From: Trichococcus pasteurii
Lineage (GTDB): Bacteria > Bacillota > Bacilli > Lactobacillales > Aerococcaceae
Direction of reading: 5' to 3'
DNA: 64,000 nucleotides
Assembly: GCF_900112935.1 (NCBI RefSeq)
Contig: NZ_FONM01000001.1
Location: 124,001 to 188,000 of the forward strand
In this document: positions 42,425 through 52,084 of the stretch, in pieces
Numbering within the stretch: the stretch's first letter is position 1
Layout: every line of letters begins with the position of its first letter
Translations under genes and position numbers: made by a program
Notes under the pieces: model-generated
Told to the model about the DNA's origin: nothing
The model's input: only the letters and a program-made list of their open reading frames with translations
Databases searched by the model: none

Positions 42425-43546
42425 ATGGAAACACTATTAGCAGGAATTACATCCATTACGATGGGCCAAATCGTGATGATGCTTATCGGGGCTGTCCTGA
42501 TATATTTAGGGATCAAAAAAGAGTACGAACCTACATTACTGGTGCCAATGGGACTTGGTACCATCTTGGTCAACTTCCCAGGGACAGGCGTTCTGACCCA
42601 AATGGTCAACGGAACTGAATCTGAGGGCGTTTTGGATGTTCTCTTCAAAGCGGGTATCAGCACAGAACTATTCCCATTGCTGATTTTCATCGGTATCGGT
42701 GCCATGATCGATTTCGGACCGTTATTGCAAAACCCATTCATGTTATTGTTTGGTGCAGCCGCTCAATTCGGTATCTTCTTTACGATCGTAGTCGCTATCT
42801 TCTTCGGATTCGACATCAAAGAAGCTGCTTCAATCGGTATCATCGGTGCCGCTGATGGCCCGACAGCCATCTTCGTATCCAACCAATTGTCGCCTAATCT
42901 TCTGGGACCGATCACAGTTGCCGCGTATTCTTACATGGCGCTTGTTCCGATCATCCAACCGATCGCGATCAAAGCTGTCACAACCAAAGCAGAACGTCGC
43001 ATCCGCATGACTTATAAAGCGGAAGGCGTATCCAAAATGACAAAAATTCTTTTCCCGATCATCATTACGATCGTTGCTGGTTTTATCGCACCAATTTCTC
43101 TTCCATTGGTAGGTTTCCTGATGTTCGGTAACTTGTTGCGCGAATGTGGCGTGTTGGACAGACTTTCATTGACTGCCCAAAACGAATTGGTAAACATCAT
43201 CAGTATCCTGTTGGGACTTACGATTTCCGTCAAAATGCAGGCTGATCTGTTCTTGAATCTGCAAACATTGATGATCATCGCTTTCGGTTTGGTTGCCTTC
43301 ATCATGGATACAGTCGGCGGCGTATTGTTCGCAAAATTGCTGAACTTGTTCAGAACCGAAAAAATCAATCCGATGATCGGTGGTGCCGGTATTTCCGCAT
43401 TCCCAATGTCAAGCCGTGTTATCCAAAAAATGGCTACTGACGAAGATCCTCAAAACTTTATTTTGATGTATGCTGTCGGTGCTAACGTATCCGGACAAAT
43501 TGCATCTGTTATCGCTGGTGGTTTAGTACTTGCCTTCTTTAGCTAA
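42425..43546 (+). CDS. oadB: Sodium-pumping oxaloacetate decarboxylase beta subunit
   Basis: 373 residues, integral membrane subunit that decarboxylates carboxybiotin and exports Na+. Conserved helix IV region GIIGAADGPTAIFVSNQL with the essential Asp, SYMALVPIIQPIAIKAVTT and C-terminal GGAGISAFPMSSRVIQKMA with the conserved Ser/Arg. Length slightly below the 430-residue Klebsiella protein, as for Gram-positive homologues. SD AGGAGG. Confidence 0.95.
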   Translation: METLLAGITSITMGQIVMMLIGAVLIYLGIKKEYEPTLLVPMGLGTILVNFPGTGVLTQMVNGTESEGVLDVLFKAGISTELFPLLIFIGIGAMIDFGPLLQNPFMLLFGAAAQFGIFFTIVVAIFFGFDIKEAASIGIIGAADGPTAIFVSNQLSPNLLGPITVAAYSYMALVPIIQPIAIKAVTTKAERRIRMTYKAEGVSKMTKILFPIIITIVAGFIAPISLPLVGFLMFGNLLRECGVLDRLSLTAQNELVNIISILLGLTISVKMQADLFLNLQTLMIIAFGLVAFIMDTVGGVLFAKLLNLFRTEKINPMIGGAGISAFPMSSRVIQKMATDEDPQNFILMYAVGANVSGQIASVIAGGLVLAFFS

Positions 43547-43573
43547 GAAGGTTCATTGAGAGGAGATATAATT

Positions 43574-43702
43574 ATGGTTTTTGATCCAGAAGCTTTAAAA
43601 ATTGCATTTGAATTGATGATTTTCGGTATGGGCGGCATCTTCCTGGTGCTATTCCTCCTGTATGTTGTATCGATTGTATTGATCAAACGTTTTCCAGCCT
43701 AA
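43574..43702 (+). CDS. Small OadG-like membrane protein
   Basis: 42 residues, MVFDPEALKIAFELMIFGMG then a single helix GIFLVLFLLYVVSIVLIKRF. FELMIFGMGGIFLVL matches the start of the OadG gamma subunit (usually about 80 residues), but the soluble C-terminal metal-binding part is missing. SD GAGAGGAG before ATG 43574; 27 nt after oadB and 24 nt before citC. Probably a minimal gamma subunit that anchors OadA/OadD to OadB. Too short for routine gene finding. Confidence 0.8.
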   Translation: MVFDPEALKIAFELMIFGMGGIFLVLFLLYVVSIVLIKRFPA

Positions 43703-43726
43703 AAATAAAATAAAGAAGGCTTACCT

Positions 43727-44755
43727 ATGTATGAACTGAAAAGAATCTGGATAACGCGTGTTCCAGCGGACAAAAAAGCTTGGGAAGATCTATTATCCTT
43801 AGGCGGACTGGTCCCGGACGAGCAAGTCGACTACACAGTAGGCCTCTATGACCGAAACAAATTAGTCGCTACCGGATCGACTTATCAAAACATCATCAAA
43901 CTAGTCGCTGTCGATCCTGAGTATCAAAGCGAAAATTTATTGACAAAAATCGTGATGGCTCTATCCTCCAAGCTTCACGATGAGGGCATTATCCACTTCT
44001 TTTTGTATACGAAGCCCTGCGTGGCGGTTTCCTTTGCATCTCTTGGTTTCAAAGAAATCATCCGCACAGACACGATTCTCTTTATGGAGCAAGGTTCTCC
44101 CGATTTTTCGGATTACTTGGCCTTGCTTGAGAGCCGCAAAAAGGATGCCGATCATGCGGGAGCCATCGTAATGAATGCTAATCCATTCACCAAAGGTCAT
44201 TTGTACTTAGTCGAAACGGCTGCTGCGCAAGTTGATGTTCTCTATCTTTTTGTCCTCTCTGATGACCGCTCCGAATTTTCGACGGAAGAGCGATCAAAGC
44301 TTGTAGAGGCGGGCACACAGCACCTTCCGAATGTGGTTATCCTCCCGACAAGGGATTATCAAGTGTCATCCGCTACTTTCCCATCCTACTTTCTGAAGGA
44401 TCAGGCGGTAGAAAGCATAGCCCGCGTACAGGCTGTGCTGGATGCAACCTTGTTCAAGGAGAGGATCGCGCCTGCTCTCCAAATCAAAACGCGCTTTGTA
44501 GGGGAAGAACCATTATCCCCCGTTACAGAGGTATATAACGAGAGTATGCGTGAGATTTTTTCTGATACGCTTGCCCTTAAAGTCGTTCCCCGGATCGAAC
44601 TGGATGGGCAGGTCATCAGTGCTACACGTGTACGAAAAGCATTGAAAGAAGATGATTTTCAAACAATTAAAAAACTTGTACCACCAACAACTTATATTTA
44701 TTTGGCAGAAAATTATGGAAAAGACAAATTTAGAGGTGAAAAAAGTGGAAATTAA
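43727..44755 (+). CDS. citC: Citrate lyase ligase (acetate:SH-citrate lyase ligase)
   Basis: 342 residues. Activates citrate lyase by acetylating the prosthetic group thiol with ATP and acetate. N-terminal GNAT-like part ([18 protein letters not shown]) and a nucleotidyltransferase domain with [38 protein letters not shown] and [10 protein letters not shown]. Follows the OadG-like gene and overlaps citD by 11 bases. Confidence 0.95.
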   Translation: MYELKRIWITRVPADKKAWEDLLSLGGLVPDEQVDYTVGLYDRNKLVATGSTYQNIIKLVAVDPEYQSENLLTKIVMALSSKLHDEGIIHFFLYTKPCVAVSFASLGFKEIIRTDTILFMEQGSPDFSDYLALLESRKKDADHAGAIVMNANPFTKGHLYLVETAAAQVDVLYLFVLSDDRSEFSTEERSKLVEAGTQHLPNVVILPTRDYQVSSATFPSYFLKDQAVESIARVQAVLDATLFKERIAPALQIKTRFVGEEPLSPVTEVYNESMREIFSDTLALKVVPRIELDGQVISATRVRKALKEDDFQTIKKLVPPTTYIYLAENYGKDKFRGEKSGN

Positions 44756-45053
44756 AAAATATGCAGTAGCTGGAACGACTGAATCAAGCGACATCATGAT
44801 CGTCGTAGAACCTAGCGATAACAACGAAGTCGCAGTGACACTGAATTCAAGCGTTGAAAAACAATATGGCGATCGTATCGAGGAAGTCATCATCGCAACA
44901 CTTAAAAATCTTGGCATCACAAGCGCGAAAGTATCCGCTGTCGATAAGGGTGCTTTGGATTGCACGATTGAAGCGCGGACAGTAACGGCCATTCACCGTG
45001 CTGCTGAAAAAGACGACTACAACTGGAAGGAGATGGACACATGGAACGTTTAA
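44745..45053 (+). CDS. citD: Citrate lyase acyl carrier protein (gamma subunit)
   Basis: 102 residues from GTG 44745, chosen because AGAGGTG lies at the right spacing and the protein then starts [16 protein letters not shown] like other CitD proteins; ATG 44715 inside citC is an alternative. Ser14 is the prosthetic-group serine. C-terminal [19 protein letters not shown] is conserved. Overlaps citC and citE at either end, so the three are tightly coupled. Confidence 0.93.
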   Translation: MEIKKYAVAGTTESSDIMIVVEPSDNNEVAVTLNSSVEKQYGDRIEEVIIATLKNLGITSAKVSAVDKGALDCTIEARTVTAIHRAAEKDDYNWKEMDTWNV

Positions 45054-45928
45054 GAAGAACTATGATGTTTGTCCCTGGCGCAAATGCTGCAATGCTTAGG
45101 GATGCACCCCTATATGGTGCTGATTCGATCATGTTTGACCTGGAGGATGCTGTTTCTCTGAAAGAAAAAGATTCAGCTCGGACCTTGGTGCATTTCGCAT
45201 TGCGGACATTCGACTACAGCAAATCAGAAACAGTTGTGCGTATCAACAGCTTGGATACAGTCGGGAAATTGGATATCGAAGCGATGGTTTTGGCAGGCGT
45301 GGATGTTATCCGTCTTCCAAAAACGGAAACAGCGCAAGACATCGTTGATGTAGATGAAGCGATCACTGAAGTCGAAACAAAATACGGTATCGAAATCGGT
45401 AGAACCAAAATGATGGCCGCCATCGAATCCGCTGAAGGTGTACTGAACGCCCGCGAAATCGCCAAAGCATCCACTCGCTTGATCGGGATTGCATTAGGCG
45501 CTGAAGATTACGTAACCAATATGAAAACAAAACGCTACCCTGACGGACAAGAATTATTCTTCGCAAGAAGCTATATTCTTCACTCTGCCCGTGCAGCCGG
45601 CATCGCAGCCATCGATACGGTCTACTCTGACGTTGAGAACGTGGGCGGATTCGCTCGCGAAGTCGAGCTCGTCAAACAGCTTGGTTTCGACGGCAAATCC
45701 GTGATCAATCCGCGTCAAATTCCGATCGTAAACCATATCTATGCACCAACAGAAAAAGAAATTCAACATGCTAAAGAAGTTATTTGGGCTATCAGAGAAG
45801 CTGAAGAAAAAGGTTCAGGCGTTATCTCCTTGAAGGGTAAAATGGTCGATAAACCGATCGTTGAACGTGCTGAACGTGTGATTGCTTTGGCTAAAGCCGC
45901 AAAACTTATTAGCGAGGAGGATATTTAA
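45041..45928 (+). CDS. citE: Citrate lyase beta subunit (citryl-ACP lyase)
   Basis: 295 residues, TIM-barrel HpcH/CitE protein. Splits citryl-ACP to oxaloacetate and acetyl-ACP. [32 protein letters not shown] (metal Asp/Glu), VVRINSLDT and [14 protein letters not shown] are diagnostic. Overlaps citD by 13 bases and is two bases from citF. Confidence 0.96.
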   Translation: MERLRRTMMFVPGANAAMLRDAPLYGADSIMFDLEDAVSLKEKDSARTLVHFALRTFDYSKSETVVRINSLDTVGKLDIEAMVLAGVDVIRLPKTETAQDIVDVDEAITEVETKYGIEIGRTKMMAAIESAEGVLNAREIAKASTRLIGIALGAEDYVTNMKTKRYPDGQELFFARSYILHSARAAGIAAIDTVYSDVENVGGFAREVELVKQLGFDGKSVINPRQIPIVNHIYAPTEKEIQHAKEVIWAIREAEEKGSGVISLKGKMVDKPIVERAERVIALAKAAKLISEEDI

Positions 45929-45930
45929 TC

Positions 45931-47463
45931 ATGACTGTCAATAAAGTTGGTAAAGATATACCTGAAATGTACGCTGCGCAATACGGTGTTTTCGATGGAG
46001 AATTAGCGAACATCAAAGATTACCAAGAATCCACCCGTAAAATCCATCCGGTGAAACCGCGCGACAAAAAATTGCTTGGGAGCCTTCGCGAAGCAATCGA
46101 AAAAACTGGCTTGAAAGACGGCATGACGATTTCTTTCCATCATCATTTCCGTGAGGGCGACTTCGTCATCAACATGGTAATGGATGAAATCGCCAAAATG
46201 GGCTTCAAAAACCTGACGATTGCACCAAGTTCGATCGCCAACATCCACGAACCGTTGATCGGACACATCAAAAAAGGCGTTGTCACAAACATCACATCAA
46301 GTGGTTTACGTGACAAAGTCGGTGCTGCCATCTCTGAAGGCATTCTGGACAACCCTGTTGTCATCCGTTCCCATGGCGGCCGCGCAAGAGCGATTGTACG
46401 CGGAGATATCCATATTGACGTCGCTTTCCTTGGCGCGCCAAGTTCCGATGAATACGGCAATGTGAACGGCTCCCACGGTAGAACAGCTTGCGGATCATTG
46501 GGATACGCAATGGTGGATGCGAAGTATGCGGATCAAGTAGTCGTCATCACTGACTCATTGATGCCTTACCCGAACACGCCGATCAGCATCCCTCAAACGG
46601 ATGTGGATTATGTGGTTGTAGTTGATGCGATCGGTGACCCTGAAGGAATCGCTAAGGGAGCAACCCGCTTCACGAAAAACCCTAAAGAGCTTTTGATTGC
46701 GGAATATGCTGCAAAAGTGATCACGAACTCACCATACTACAAACAAGGATTCTCTTTCCAAACCGGTACCGGCGGCGCTTCGTTAGCTGTATCGCGTTTC
46801 TTGAAAGAAGCGATGATCAACGATAAAATCACAGCGAGCTTTGCTTTGGGCGGCATCACGAACGCGATGGTTGAACTGCTAGAAGAAGGCCTTGTCGAAA
46901 AAATCATTGACGTGCAGGATTTCGACCACCCGTCCGCTATCTCATTGGGCAAAAATGCGAACCATTATGAAGTCGATGCGATCATGTATGCATCACCATT
47001 AAGTAAAGGTTCTGTCATCAACCAATTGGATACAGCTATTTTATCTGCTTTGGAAATCGATACGGACTTCAACGTGAACGTCATCACTGGTTCCGATGGT
47101 ATCATCCGTGGTGCTTCCGGCGGTCACTCTGATACAAGTGCTGCCTGCAAGATGAGCTTGGTTATCTCGCCGCTGATCCGTGGACGTATCCCGACAATTG
47201 TTGATACGGTAAACACGGTTGTCACACCTGGATCTAGCGTTGATGTAGTCGTTACCGAATTAGGTATCGCCATCAACCCAGCCAGAGAAGATCTGATCAA
47301 ACACTTCAAGACATTGGATGTACCTCAATTCACGATTGATCAACTGAAGGACATCGCGTATTCCATCGTTGGATCTCCAGATCCGATCGAATACGGCGAT
47401 AAAGTCGTTGCTTTGATCGAATACCGTGATGGCACGATAATCGATGTGGTAAAAAATGTCTAA
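45931..47463 (+). CDS. citF: Citrate lyase alpha subunit (citrate:acetyl-ACP transferase)
   Basis: 510 residues, CoA-transferase-like. Exchanges acetate for citrate on CitD. Begins with GKDIPEMYAAQYGVFDGELA, contains ISFHHHFREGDFVINMVM, SSGLRDKVGAAISEG, GSHGRTACGSLGYAMVDA and GSDGIIRGASGGHSDTSA. Full length. Overlaps citX by eight bases. Confidence 0.96.
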   Translation: MTVNKVGKDIPEMYAAQYGVFDGELANIKDYQESTRKIHPVKPRDKKLLGSLREAIEKTGLKDGMTISFHHHFREGDFVINMVMDEIAKMGFKNLTIAPSSIANIHEPLIGHIKKGVVTNITSSGLRDKVGAAISEGILDNPVVIRSHGGRARAIVRGDIHIDVAFLGAPSSDEYGNVNGSHGRTACGSLGYAMVDAKYADQVVVITDSLMPYPNTPISIPQTDVDYVVVVDAIGDPEGIAKGATRFTKNPKELLIAEYAAKVITNSPYYKQGFSFQTGTGGASLAVSRFLKEAMINDKITASFALGGITNAMVELLEEGLVEKIIDVQDFDHPSAISLGKNANHYEVDAIMYASPLSKGSVINQLDTAILSALEIDTDFNVNVITGSDGIIRGASGGHSDTSAACKMSLVISPLIRGRIPTIVDTVNTVVTPGSSVDVVVTELGIAINPAREDLIKHFKTLDVPQFTIDQLKDIAYSIVGSPDPIEYGDKVVALIEYRDGTIIDVVKNV

Positions 47464-48013
47464 TACAGCTCTTTTTACAGAAGGAGAACGCGTTACGCTA
47501 GCAGAAATGTTGGCGGTGCGTGAAAAACGCGTCGCCATCCAACGGGAATTATTGAGCAGCCAGAAAGAGGACAGTCTCTTGATGGCGCTCATGAATATCC
47601 CGGGCCCGATCAAAAACAATCCAAAGTTGGAAGCTGTCTTTACTGCAGTTTTGGAACGCATAGAAGAAGTATTGGGCAATGATCTGCCGCAAGCTTCCCT
47701 CTACCGGAATCTGAAGACGGGTGCGGAGTATTTTATCCTATCGCCATTGACGCCTGCGCAACTGAAAGAAAAAATGGTGATGATAGAGGAGACGCATCCT
47801 TTTGGCCGTTTGTTTGATTTGGATGTCCTCTGGATGGAAGGCAATGAGTTGAAGAGCATCAGCCGAACCGCATTAGGTCTGAATACGAGACGCTGCTTCA
47901 TCTGCAATCGTGATGCGAAAGATTGCGGTCGCAGTCGTCGTCACACTATAGAAGAAATGCAAGAAGCCATTTCTAAAATAATACAAGAAGGAAGTGACCA
48001 ATTACATGACTAA
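47456..48013 (+). CDS. citX: Apo-citrate lyase phosphoribosyl-dephospho-CoA transferase
   Basis: 185 residues. Attaches the prosthetic group made by CitG to CitD. HPFGRLFDLDVLW is the CitX signature, followed by LGLNTRRCFICNRDAKDCGRSRRHT, the conserved cysteine/arginine segment. Starts inside citF and overlaps oadA by eight bases. Confidence 0.94.
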   Translation: MSNTALFTEGERVTLAEMLAVREKRVAIQRELLSSQKEDSLLMALMNIPGPIKNNPKLEAVFTAVLERIEEVLGNDLPQASLYRNLKTGAEYFILSPLTPAQLKEKMVMIEETHPFGRLFDLDVLWMEGNELKSISRTALGLNTRRCFICNRDAKDCGRSRRHTIEEMQEAISKIIQEGSDQLHD

Positions 48014-49400
48014 AGAAATCCGTTTTATGGAAACGGTCTTGCGTGATGGTCAACAAAGTTTGATTGCAACACGTATGCCGCTATCGGACATGTTGCCGAT
48101 CATCAAAACCATGGATGAAGCCGGATACCACTCCATCGAAATGTGGGGAGGGGCTACCTTTGATTCTTGTATCCGTTATTTGAACGAGGATCCTTGGGAA
48201 CGTCTGCGCACGATCCGTAAAGAAGTCAAAAATGCAAAACTGCAGATGCTTTTGCGTGGACAGAACTTATTGGGATACAAACACTATTCCGATGATGTCG
48301 TCAGCGCATTCGTCGAAAAATCGATCGAAAACGGGATCGATGTTGTGCGTGTCTTCGATGCGTTGAATGACCTACGCAACCTGAAGACAGCCATCGATAT
48401 CACCAAAAAGGCTGGCGGCCATTGCCAGACTGCAATCTCCTATACAACCAGCGAATTCCACACAGTCGACTATTTCGTCGGCTTGACGAAGGAAATGGCT
48501 AAAATGGGCGCAGATTCCATCTGCATCAAGGACATGGCCGGCGTGTTGACGCCAGCCGTCGCTTTTGAATTAGTAAGCAAAATCAAAGCTGCCGTGGATC
48601 TGCCTTTGGAAGTCCACACACATGCGACAAGCGGCATTGCTGAAATGACCTACTTGAAAGCTGTTGAAGCCGGTGCTGATATCATCGACACAGCCATTTC
48701 CCCATTTGCTGGCGGCACAAGCCAACCAGCTACGGAATCCGTCGCAATCGCGTTGGAAGGTCTGGGTTACAACACGGGTCTTGATAGGAACAAACTTGCA
48801 GAAATCGCCGATCACTTTGCACCGATCCGTGATCGTTTCCGCAACGAAGGCATCCTGAACCCGAAAGTGAAGGACGTCGAGCCGAAAACATTGCTGTATC
48901 AAGTACCAGGCGGCATGCTTTCCAACTTGTTGAGTCAACTGACTGAACAAGGCCTGCAAGACAAATACGACGATGTATTGGCAGAAGTTCCGAAAGTGCG
49001 TGCAGACTTAGGCTATCCTCCATTGGTTACACCGTTATCGCAAATGGTCGGTACGCAAGCCTTGATGAACGTCATCTCAGGCGAGCGCTACAAACTTGTG
49101 CCTAATGAAATCAAGGAATATGTAAGAGGTCAATACGGCAAACCGCCAGTAGCGATTTCCGCAGAAATCACGAAAAAAATCATCGGCAACGAAGGCATCA
49201 CAACAGTGAGACCTGCCGATCTGATCTTGCCGCAAATGCCTAAATTTGAAAAAGAGATCAGCCAATACGCTAAATCCACAGAAGACGTCTTGATGTACGC
49301 TTTGTTCCCGCAACAAGCAAAAGACTTCCTTGGACGCAGAGAAGACAGATTCTACGATGTTCCAGTACAGACGATCGATGTTTCTATCGACGTACAATAA
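48006..49400 (+). CDS. oadA: Oxaloacetate decarboxylase alpha subunit (carboxyltransferase)
   Basis: 464 residues, lacking the C-terminal biotin domain of the Klebsiella enzyme; OadD supplies biotin. Carboxyltransferase TIM barrel: FMETVLRDGQQSLIATRM, EMWGGATFDSCIRYLNEDPW, SICIKDMAGVLTP (carbamylated lysine position) and VHTHATSGIAEMTYLKA (metal histidines). C-terminal PYC_OADA part contains YQVPGGMLSNL. Start ATG 48006, since GTG 47994 is too near the SD. Last gene before a strong terminator. Confidence 0.95.
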   Translation: MTKEIRFMETVLRDGQQSLIATRMPLSDMLPIIKTMDEAGYHSIEMWGGATFDSCIRYLNEDPWERLRTIRKEVKNAKLQMLLRGQNLLGYKHYSDDVVSAFVEKSIENGIDVVRVFDALNDLRNLKTAIDITKKAGGHCQTAISYTTSEFHTVDYFVGLTKEMAKMGADSICIKDMAGVLTPAVAFELVSKIKAAVDLPLEVHTHATSGIAEMTYLKAVEAGADIIDTAISPFAGGTSQPATESVAIALEGLGYNTGLDRNKLAEIADHFAPIRDRFRNEGILNPKVKDVEPKTLLYQVPGGMLSNLLSQLTEQGLQDKYDDVLAEVPKVRADLGYPPLVTPLSQMVGTQALMNVISGERYKLVPNEIKEYVRGQYGKPPVAISAEITKKIIGNEGITTVRPADLILPQMPKFEKEISQYAKSTEDVLMYALFPQQAKDFLGRREDRFYDVPVQTIDVSIDVQ

Positions 49401-49415
49401 GCATCTGTAATGAAA

Positions 49416-49461
49416 TAAAAGCTCCAAGCATACCTTTACCGGTGCGCTTGGAGCTTTTTTG
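49416..49461. terminator. Terminator of the oad/cit operon
   Basis: AAAAGCTCCAAGC/GCTTGGAGCTTTTTT hairpin between convergent oadA and lplA. Confidence 0.9.
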
Positions 49462-49541
49462 CATAATGTTATACAACAAGTGCGCCTGCTTCATTAATCG
49501 AAATGAAGGGGCTTCTTGCGCTTTTTCAAAGTGGAAGAAGC

Positions 49542-50531
49542 TTATGCTTCCGGAAACAAAAGGGCCACGATATCGTTTGTTGTGATGCAGTACAACTGCC
49601 CTTCAGACAATACTGGCGTTAAACGGTTTGCTACATCTGATTTGTCGAAACGGCTTCCGCGCAGGGCAGACTCGAGGGTTTCGATATCTATCGAACTGAA
49701 GAAGTCACCGGAAATTTGACAGTCCTGGATGACGTAATGATCGAGCTGGAGAGCGATTTCGATGCGTCCTCCGGGCAAACGGCCGGAAACGCAGAAATTT
49801 GCCTCCCGTGATTGACCATAGTTCCATTCCCAGCGGCGGTATTTTTGTTCAGCTAGCTGCTGCACGGCTTCATACTGTTCCGGAGAGAGCTCGAGGATGT
49901 GTGCTTCCTGACCCAAGATGTTCCGGCGGAATTCGTCAGCAAACCAGTTTCGTTCAGTCTTAGGTGCTACATGATTGGCGATTAGGGCGGTGCGTTCACG
50001 CACCGAATCAACGCCCTTGCTGCGCAGTTTTTCGGGATCGACCTTCAAGGCAGCCGCCATATGCTCGATATTCGTATCGAAAAGGAGGGTCCCATGATGG
50101 ACGGTAAAGCCCGCTTTCATATATTGGGCATTTCCCGATATTTTTTGACCGTGGATGGCGATATCGTTCCGGCTGTTCCGCTCTGCTGGAATACCAAGCG
50201 TTTGCAAGGTATGGATAATTCTGTCCATATAAGGTTCGAAATCTATCACTTGATTTTGACCATCCACGATGAAGCTGTATTGGTAGCACCCTTCATCGGT
50301 GTAAATGGCACCACCGCCGGAAGGTCGCCGGACAACATCGATTTTTTCGGCATGGATATAGGATGAATCAATTTCCTTGAACGCATTCTGGTATTTTCCC
50401 AGCATCACGGTAGGGCGCGTCTGCCAAAATAAAAACAAGGCGTCTTCCTCTGCCGGGAAGTTTGTTATGCAGTATTCTTCCAAGGCAAAGTAGAAAGCGG
50501 CATCCCGTTCCTCGCATGAAATCGTATACAA
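49542..50531 (-). CDS. lplA: Lipoate-protein ligase A
   Basis: 329 residues. Activates lipoate with ATP and attaches it to lipoyl domains. RRPSGGGAIYTDEGCYQYSFI is the lipoate-binding RRxSGGGAVYHD-type motif, SRNDIAIHGQKISGNAQYMKAGFTVHHGTLLFD the central motif, and there is a C-terminal accessory domain (WEWNYGQSREANFCV). Last gene of a lipoyl domain-lipA-lplA operon, 12 nt after lipA. Confidence 0.93.
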   Translation of the reverse strand: MYTISCEERDAAFYFALEEYCITNFPAEEDALFLFWQTRPTVMLGKYQNAFKEIDSSYIHAEKIDVVRRPSGGGAIYTDEGCYQYSFIVDGQNQVIDFEPYMDRIIHTLQTLGIPAERNSRNDIAIHGQKISGNAQYMKAGFTVHHGTLLFDTNIEHMAAALKVDPEKLRSKGVDSVRERTALIANHVAPKTERNWFADEFRRNILGQEAHILELSPEQYEAVQQLAEQKYRRWEWNYGQSREANFCVSGRLPGGRIEIALQLDHYVIQDCQISGDFFSSIDIETLESALRGSRFDKSDVANRLTPVLSEGQLYCITTNDIVALLFPEA

Positions 50532-50543
50532 TAGTTTTCCTCC

Positions 50544-51407
50544 TTATTGGGTATGAACGGATTCGACAGCGGCACGGGCACGGTAGGAGCTTCGCACAAG
50601 CGGTGAACTGGCTACATATTTGAATTTTTTCGCCATGCCTGTCCGTTGGTATTCAGCAAAAGTTTCCGCGGGTACATATTCATGCAATGGATAGTGCTTC
50701 GCTGAAGGTTGTGAGTATTGGCCGATTGTCAAAAAGTCCACATCGACTGCACGTAAATCATCCATCAATTCATTGATTTCGTCGGCTGTTTCGCCTAAGC
50801 CAAGCATAATGCCCGTTTTCGTCAAAATGCTGGGATCTTGTTTTTTGACATATTCCAGTACGTCCAGAGAACAATCATAAGTGGCGCGGTGACGAATTTT
50901 CGGTGAAATGCGGCGCACGCTTTCCATATTATGGTTAAATACATCTGGTTTTGCCGCAATGACTTTATCGATCGCCAACTGGTCTCCTTGGAAGTCGGGT
51001 GTCAGTACTTCGATCATTGTGTGTGGATTCTGTTTGCGTACTTCTTCGATGACTTCAGCAAAGTGGCCAGCTCCGTAATCCGGTAAATCATCGCGGTCGA
51101 CGCTTGTGATCACAACATATTCCAAACCCATTTTTTTGACTGCTTGAGCTAGTTGTTGAGGCTCTTTTTCATTGACAGGGCCTGGCCTGCCATGGGTAAC
51201 ATCGCAAAAACGACAACTCCGCGTACAAATGCGCCCCAAAATCATAAAGGTTGCTGTACCGCTGCTGTAGCATTCGCCCATGTTTGGACAGCTGGCTTCA
51301 TTGCACACGGTATTCAATTCGAGTTCGTCCATTAATTGTGTTACTTTTTCAACGGCTTCTGGGTTATAGCGCACTTTGAACCATTGTGGTTTTGTTTCCA
51401 AAATCAT
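50544..51407 (-). CDS. lipA: Lipoyl synthase
   Basis: 287 residues, radical SAM enzyme that inserts two sulfurs into octanoyl chains. Auxiliary cluster CNEASCPNMGEC (Cys35, 40, 46), radical SAM cluster CTRSCRFC (Cys61, 65, 68) and the C-terminal RSSYRA motif (auxiliary-cluster serine) are all present. Twelve bases downstream of a free-standing lipoyl domain and 12 upstream of lplA. Confidence 0.96.
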   Translation of the reverse strand: MILETKPQWFKVRYNPEAVEKVTQLMDELELNTVCNEASCPNMGECYSSGTATFMILGRICTRSCRFCDVTHGRPGPVNEKEPQQLAQAVKKMGLEYVVITSVDRDDLPDYGAGHFAEVIEEVRKQNPHTMIEVLTPDFQGDQLAIDKVIAAKPDVFNHNMESVRRISPKIRHRATYDCSLDVLEYVKKQDPSILTKTGIMLGLGETADEINELMDDLRAVDVDFLTIGQYSQPSAKHYPLHEYVPAETFAEYQRTGMAKKFKYVASSPLVRSSYRARAAVESVHTQ

Positions 51408-51419
51408 TCCTCCTGAAGG

Positions 51420-51659
51420 TTAGAGTATGTCGATAATTGCGATAGCTTCACCGGTTTGGACGGTATCATTTTCCTTGACCAAGGTTTCTACTAGCACGCC
51501 GTTAAAGTTACTCTCGACTTCGCTGACGACCTTATCCGTTTCAACCTCGAATAATACTTCACCAGCTGCGATTGAATCTCCGATGTTTTTCGTCCAGATT
51601 CCAAAAATGACTTCATCGTTTTTCGGATTGATTTTCGGCATCGTTACCGTTTGTTTCAT
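51420..51659 (-). CDS. Free-standing lipoyl-domain protein
   Basis: 79 residues, one biotinyl/lipoyl hammerhead domain and nothing else: TVTMPKINPKNDEVIFGIWT, then FEVETDKVVSEVES with the lipoyl lysine at Lys43 (DKV, so lipoyl rather than biotinyl). Not a GcvH (about 125 residues) and not part of an E2. Start ATG 51659 with GGAGGG. First gene of an operon with lipA and lplA, which presumably modify it. No E1, E2 or E3 of a 2-oxoacid dehydrogenase, and no glycine cleavage genes, are in the window. Confidence 0.87.
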   Translation of the reverse strand: MKQTVTMPKINPKNDEVIFGIWTKNIGDSIAAGEVLFEVETDKVVSEVESNFNGVLVETLVKENDTVQTGEAIAIIDIL

Positions 51660-52084
51660 GAGCTTCCCTCCTTCGTTTTTTTGTTGAGCATACACAGTGA
51701 TAGTTTTAGAATGGTACAGTTTTCGTTTCGTTTGAAATCATTGCATCCGGGTTAGGAATATGAAATATTTTAATCACTTTATCATTTTAACGGTTCCCTC
51801 AGCTTTATTCAAGAGGGGTTGATGAAGAATGGCAAATATGCTAAATACCTCCCGTCTTCACCATTATATTAATGAGGAAGACGGGAGGTGCTCATTTTAT
51901 TCGTACTTTGGATCACCAGCAAAAAGCATGCCGGGATGCTTGCGCCGGAATTTCATTCAGTAAGGATGCATTTGATGTCCACTGCTATGAAAACGGTTTG
52001 AATTCCGGTAAAATAATACAGAAAAATAAGGTGTTTATCGAGGGGCAGGATCTTGCTGTAGATAACGCCCAGCCGTGGAACAGT
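51660..52084. other. 425-bp gap with one strong hairpin
   Basis: Holds the promoter side of the lipoyl operon on the right and the hairpin at 51847. A 103-codon rightward frame exists but overlaps both the hairpin and the thioesterase gene and has no ribosome site. I see no gene in the rest. Confidence 0.5.
51847..51889. terminator. 13-bp hairpin after the thioesterase gene
   Basis: ACCTCCCGTCTTC/GAAGACGGGAGGT, 17-nt loop. The T-run is weak on both strands, so termination is uncertain. Confidence 0.45.

Noticed and set aside
43727-44755. Possibility that this gene encodes a pantetheine-phosphate adenylyltransferase or other nucleotidyltransferase
   Set aside because: Its GNAT-like N-terminus, length and place before citD identify citrate lyase ligase.
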